Source: Bacteroidota bacterium (GTDB lineage Bacteria > Bacteroidota > Bacteroidia > Flavobacteriales_D > Crocinitomicaceae). Taken from it: DNA of 7,863 nucleotides. Of this stretch, positions 6,009-7,863 are shown piece after piece. A program made the position numbers and the translations under genes. The stretch lies in the NCBI GenBank assembly GCA_016866415.1, contig VGML01000098.1, positions 1 to 7,863 on the forward strand, given 5' to 3'. Below the pieces are notes generated by a model that saw nothing but the letters and a program-made list of their open reading frames with translations, did no database searches and was not told where the DNA came from. Within the stretch, counting starts at the first letter, position 1, and the number at the start of each line of letters is the position of its first letter.

Positions 6009-7106
6009 ATGCTTCGGCAGCAAGAGATAAAAGACGCTTTATTTACATATCTCCTTCAAAAAAGAGAAGAGGCGCAGATTTCTCTAGCAGTGGGAGTAGG
6101 TAATGCAAAGGTAATTGACCCCGCATTTTCTAATGGCAAAGTTGTTTCACCGAACAAATCAATTCTATATTTTGCTTCACTTCTAGCAAGTATTTTTTTA
6201 GTAATAATTTACATTTATGCAATTAACTTATTGAAAGACAAAGTATACGGAAAAACCGATATTGAAAAACTGAAACTACCTTACATCGGAAATATACCTT
6301 TAGGTCAAAAAAATCAACAAATTGTAATTTCTAAAGGTAGTAAAACTGCAATTTCCGAGTCGTTTAGAAGTTTAAGGACGAATGTCGATTTCATGTTAGG
6401 AGGTAAAAATCATAGTAGCGGAAATTTTATTTTTATCACCTCAACCGTTGCAAAAGAAGGAAAGTCATTCACTGCTGTTAATTTTTCATTATCAATTGCA
6501 TTATCTGGCAAAAAAGTTTTGTTACTTGGAATGGATTTAAGAGCACCAAAATTAGAACAGTACCTTGGAAAAGAAAAATCAAAAGGCGTCACTAACTTTT
6601 TAGTTAAAAGCGAAAGTTCAATAAGCGATTATGTTTATCAAAGTGAACTTCATGAAAATTTACATATTTTCCCTTCTGGAGATATTCCGCCTAACCCTTC
6701 TGAATTACTAATGAGTGAGCGCGTAAAAAATCTTTTTGAATCTTTAGCAGAGAATTATGAATATATTATAGTTGATACAGCACCAGTTGGAATTGTAACT
6801 GATACGCTGTTAATTTCAAACTATTCCGATATGACAATATACGTTGTAAGAGCGCATCAGCTTCCTCGCAAAATGTTAAATATTGCTATTGACCTGTTGA
6901 ACGACAAAAGACTTCCAAATATGGCTATTTTATTGAATGGAACATATGGCTCTAAAGGTTACGGGTATGGTTATGGATATGGGTACGGTTATGGATATGG
7001 ATATGGTTATGGATATGGTTACGGACAGGGTTACACTGAAGGATATTATGTAGATGATAAAAAACAGATACCTTGGTGGAATCCTCTAAAATGGATGAAG
7101 AAATAA
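6009..7106 (+). CDS. C-terminal half of the Wzc-like protein (membrane helix and tyrosine kinase domain)
   Basis: 365 residues from the first ATG after the frameshift; the open frame itself reaches back to 5937. L2-R-Q-Q-E-I-K and L15-L-Q-K-R-E-E-A complete the GNVR region, followed by a membrane helix at about 51-74. The cytoplasmic part has the BY-kinase oligomerisation motif E117-S-F-R-S-L-R and Walker A T144-S-T-V-A-K-E-G-K-S with K152. Walker A' is L172-L-G-M-D-L-R-A-P with D176, and Walker B is Y252-I-I-V-D-T-A-P with D256. A Tyr-rich tail begins near residue 311. All catalytic motifs look intact. An AAGGA at 5995-5999, nine bases before the ATG, could allow separate initiation, giving a membrane-tethered kinase without the chain-length domain, loosely like the split CpsC/CpsD pairs of Gram-positives. 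That is possible but not the simplest reading. Confidence 0.8.
   Translation: MLRQQEIKDALFTYLLQKREEAQISLAVGVGNAKVIDPAFSNGKVVSPNKSILYFASLLASIFLVIIYIYAINLLKDKVYGKTDIEKLKLPYIGNIPLGQKNQQIVISKGSKTAISESFRSLRTNVDFMLGGKNHSSGNFIFITSTVAKEGKSFTAVNFSLSIALSGKKVLLLGMDLRAPKLEQYLGKEKSKGVTNFLVKSESSISDYVYQSELHENLHIFPSGDIPPNPSELLMSERVKNLFESLAENYEYIIVDTAPVGIVTDTLLISNYSDMTIYVVRAHQLPRKMLNIAIDLLNDKRLPNMAILLNGTYGSKGYGYGYGYGYGYGYGYGYGYGYGQGYTEGYYVDDKKQIPWWNPLKWMKK
6957..7022 (+). repeat. Gly-Tyr dipeptide repeat (GY x11) in the kinase tail
   Basis: Sixty-six bases encode eleven consecutive Gly-Tyr pairs, followed by GQGY and EGYY, so about 15 Tyr lie in the last ~55 residues. In BY-kinases the C-terminal Tyr cluster is the site of trans-autophosphorylation. 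The Gly codons alternate among GGT, GGA and GGG and the Tyr codons between TAT and TAC. The 6-bp DNA repeat is therefore imperfect, though still liable to gain or lose units in frame. Confidence 0.95.
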
Positions 7107-7231
7107 TAGAGACAAAAAGCACTTTTAAAAAACATATTCATTTTATTCATCCCAAAGTACAATATGTTAGTAATATAAAATCCCATAAATATATTCATCA
7201 AATCCGTTTTTTCAATGATGATTATGTTTAA
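7091..7231 (+). CDS. possible small ORF of 46 residues overlapping the end of the wzc-like gene
   Basis: An ATG at 7091, inside the last codons of the kinase gene in another frame, opens a 46-codon frame ending at TAA 7229-7231. The product begins MDEEIIETKSTFKK and is rich in His, Lys, Ile and Phe, with no recognisable domain or signal. A start overlapping the previous stop is how a next operon gene often begins, so this could be the remnant of a lost downstream gene. An open frame of this length is also plausible by chance in AT-rich DNA. Confidence 0.18.
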   Translation: MDEEIIETKSTFKKHIHFIHPKVQYVSNIKSHKYIHQIRFFNDDYV

Positions 7232-7255
7232 ATATACTCAGAAAATCAGGTAATT

Positions 7256-7275
7256 AATTTCTATTAAAAGAAATT
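7256..7275. terminator. weak AT-rich hairpin between convergent genes
   Basis: AATTTCT at 7256-7262 pairs with AGAAATT at 7269-7275 around a 6-base loop. It lies between the convergent wzc-like and OmpA-family genes, where a bidirectional terminator would be expected. It has only two G-C pairs and no clean U-tract, so it is a poor intrinsic terminator. Nothing better is visible between 7107 and 7308. Confidence 0.2.
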
Positions 7276-7308
7276 CAAATGAAATCAAAGAGGATTTTAG
7301 AAAAACTC

Positions 7309-7863
7309 TTAGTCACGCTTTATCATAATTTCAACTCTCCTATTCAACGCTCTACCACCTGGCGTGTCATTTGAATATTTTGGTTTAGATTCTCCAAAGG
7401 AACCAATAATTATTCTATTTCTTTCAATTCCATTCAACTCCAAGTAGCGTTTTACAGCCTCTGCTCGTAACTCCGCTAATTTAGTGTTGAAAGATTCTTC
7501 ACCAGTAATATCGGTATGCCCATCAATTAGGATGGTTGCATTGTTATCTTGTTTCAATAAGTATATAACTTCATTTAGCATTCCTTTAAAATTGGGCTTT
7601 AATGTTGACTGATTTAAATCGAAATTTACATCACCTAGAGTTGAATAGCCCTCTTTTGAAATAACGTCATTAATGTTGTTGTCATTTCCTTTCCCGCCGT
7701 TGTTGTCATTTCCTTTCCCGCCGCTGTTGTCATTTCCTTTCCCGCCGCTGTTGTCATTTCCTTTCCCGCCGTTGTTGTCATTTCCTTTCCCGCCGTTGTT
7801 GTCATTTCCTTTCCCGCCGTTGTTGTCATTTCCTTTCCCGCCTTTGTTGTCATTTCCTTTCCC
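7309..7863 (-). CDS. OmpA-family protein, C-terminal part (runs off the right edge)
   Basis: The frame is open from the right edge to TAA at 7309-7311, giving 184 residues; the N-terminus lies outside. The first ~63 residues are an 8-residue repeat linker. The OmpA/MotB-type peptidoglycan-binding domain then begins near residue 73 (Y-S-T-L-G-D-V-N-F-D-L-N-Q). It shows the expected G115-H-T-D-x-x-G motif with D118, N126-x-x-L-A-x-L-R-A with R133, G-x-F-G-E-S-K-P, and a closing G-G-R-A-L-N-R-R-V-E-I. The Asp and Arg at these places bind diaminopimelate in characterised OmpA domains. The protein should anchor the outer membrane, or a surface assembly, to the cell wall. An ATG at 7581 sits inside the domain and cannot be the true start. 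It is convergent with the polysaccharide operon, with a 202-base gap. Confidence 0.9.
   Translation of the reverse strand, partial: GKGNDNKGGKGNDNNGGKGNDNNGGKGNDNNGGKGNDNSGGKGNDNSGGKGNDNNGGKGNDNNINDVISKEGYSTLGDVNFDLNQSTLKPNFKGMLNEVIYLLKQDNNATILIDGHTDITGEESFNTKLAELRAEAVKRYLELNGIERNRIIIGSFGESKPKYSNDTPGGRALNRRVEIMIKRD
7675..7863 (-). repeat. 24-bp tandem repeat (VNTR) encoding GGKGNDNN, at least 8 units
   Basis: Seven full units start at 7675, 7699, 7723, 7747, 7771, 7795 and 7819, and an eighth at 7843 is cut at 21 bases by the window edge. Each reads G-G-K-G-N-D-N-N on the minus strand. Differences are confined to the last codon, at positions 1-2 of the plus-strand unit: Ser in the units at 7723 and 7747, Lys in the one at 7843. 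The near identity of units and higher G+C than the surroundings indicate recent amplification. As 24 is a multiple of three, copy-number changes stay in frame. Confidence 0.97.

Larger units (their letters stand above)
4673..7106 (+). pseudogene. wzc: Wzc-like polysaccharide co-polymerase/tyrosine autokinase, split by a frameshift
   Basis: The two ORFs at 4673-5941 and 6009-7106 are halves of one gene. Removing one A from the A7 run at 5930-5936 gives one 810-codon frame, close to the usual length for Bacteroidota BY-kinases. The frame between the halves (5937-6008) reads VETEENRVDQTLSKIPDFEK and on into the L-R-Q-Q-E-I-K and L-L-Q-K-R-E-E-A motifs expected before the second membrane helix, so no coding sequence is missing. 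The intact protein would have a first membrane helix, a periplasmic Wzz/GNVR coiled-coil region, a second membrane helix and a cytoplasmic kinase. It controls polysaccharide length and assembly through tyrosine phosphorylation. Whether this is a real mutation, slippage-rescued expression or a homopolymer sequencing error cannot be told from one sequence. Confidence 0.8.

Noticed and set aside
6410..6592. 60-codon minus-strand ORF
   Set aside because: Antisense to the Walker A region of the kinase; the plus-strand frame is clearly the real one.
7115..7126. AAAAG/CTTTT inverted repeat after the kinase stop as a terminator
   Set aside because: The loop would be only two bases and the stem is too weak.
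7635..7853. 72-codon minus-strand ORF made of MTTTAGKE repeats
   Set aside because: It is the 24-bp VNTR read in the wrong frame. The correct frame (GGKGNDNN) runs straight into the OmpA domain.
7675..7863. CRISPR-like array
   Set aside because: The 24-bp units abut directly with no spacers and encode a protein linker in frame.

Overview
The window looks like a piece of the chromosome of a free-living or host-associated Bacteroidota, probably of the Flavobacteriales type. The DNA is AT-rich and Shine-Dalgarno sequences are mostly weak or absent. Possible promoters resemble the Bacteroidota TTTG/TAnnTTTG pattern. The protein families also fit: a large Cys- and aromatic-rich repeat surface protein, a bacterial sugar transferase with a long N-terminal extension, a BY-kinase with a Gly-Tyr tail, and an OmpA-type protein with a repetitive Asn/Gly/Asp linker. 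The taxonomic placement is inference from family resemblance, not from a search.

Layout, left to right. (1) Positions 1-1656, minus strand: the first 552 residues of a large secreted protein built of ~100-residue repeats. It runs off the left edge and starts at a GTG behind an A10 tract. (2) 1743-2759, minus strand: an ATP-grasp ligase resembling the 'sugar-transfer associated' ATP-grasp family. (3) 2760-2855: a divergent intergenic region with two inverted repeats and candidate promoters for both directions. (4) 2856-7106, plus strand: a tightly packed exopolysaccharide operon of sugar transferase, Wza-type export lipoprotein and Wzc-type co-polymerase/tyrosine kinase. The wzc-like gene is split by a one-base frameshift in an A7 run at 5930-5936. 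The two halves join into one 810-residue protein if one A is removed. (5) 7107-7308: a convergent gap with only a dubious 46-codon ORF and one weak hairpin. (6) 7309-7863, minus strand: the C-terminal part of an OmpA-family protein, preceded by a 24-bp tandem repeat encoding GGKGNDNN that runs off the right edge.

How the genes could work together: the sugar transferase would load the first sugar phosphate onto undecaprenyl phosphate at the inner membrane. The Wzc-like protein would control chain length and, by tyrosine phosphorylation of its tail, cycle assembly. The Wza-like lipoprotein would form the outer-membrane exit. The divergent ATP-grasp enzyme may modify the polysaccharide or its precursor. 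No flippase, polymerase or additional glycosyltransferase lies in the window, so the pathway must be completed elsewhere. The flanking surface-repeat and OmpA genes are cell-envelope genes but show no direct link to the polysaccharide pathway.

Nothing here amounts to a clearly new system. The points most worth a second look are the wzc frameshift, the Gly-Tyr tail, the RTX-like 8-residue VNTR, the divergent sugar transferase/ATP-grasp pair with its two operator-like dyads, and the repeat surface protein.
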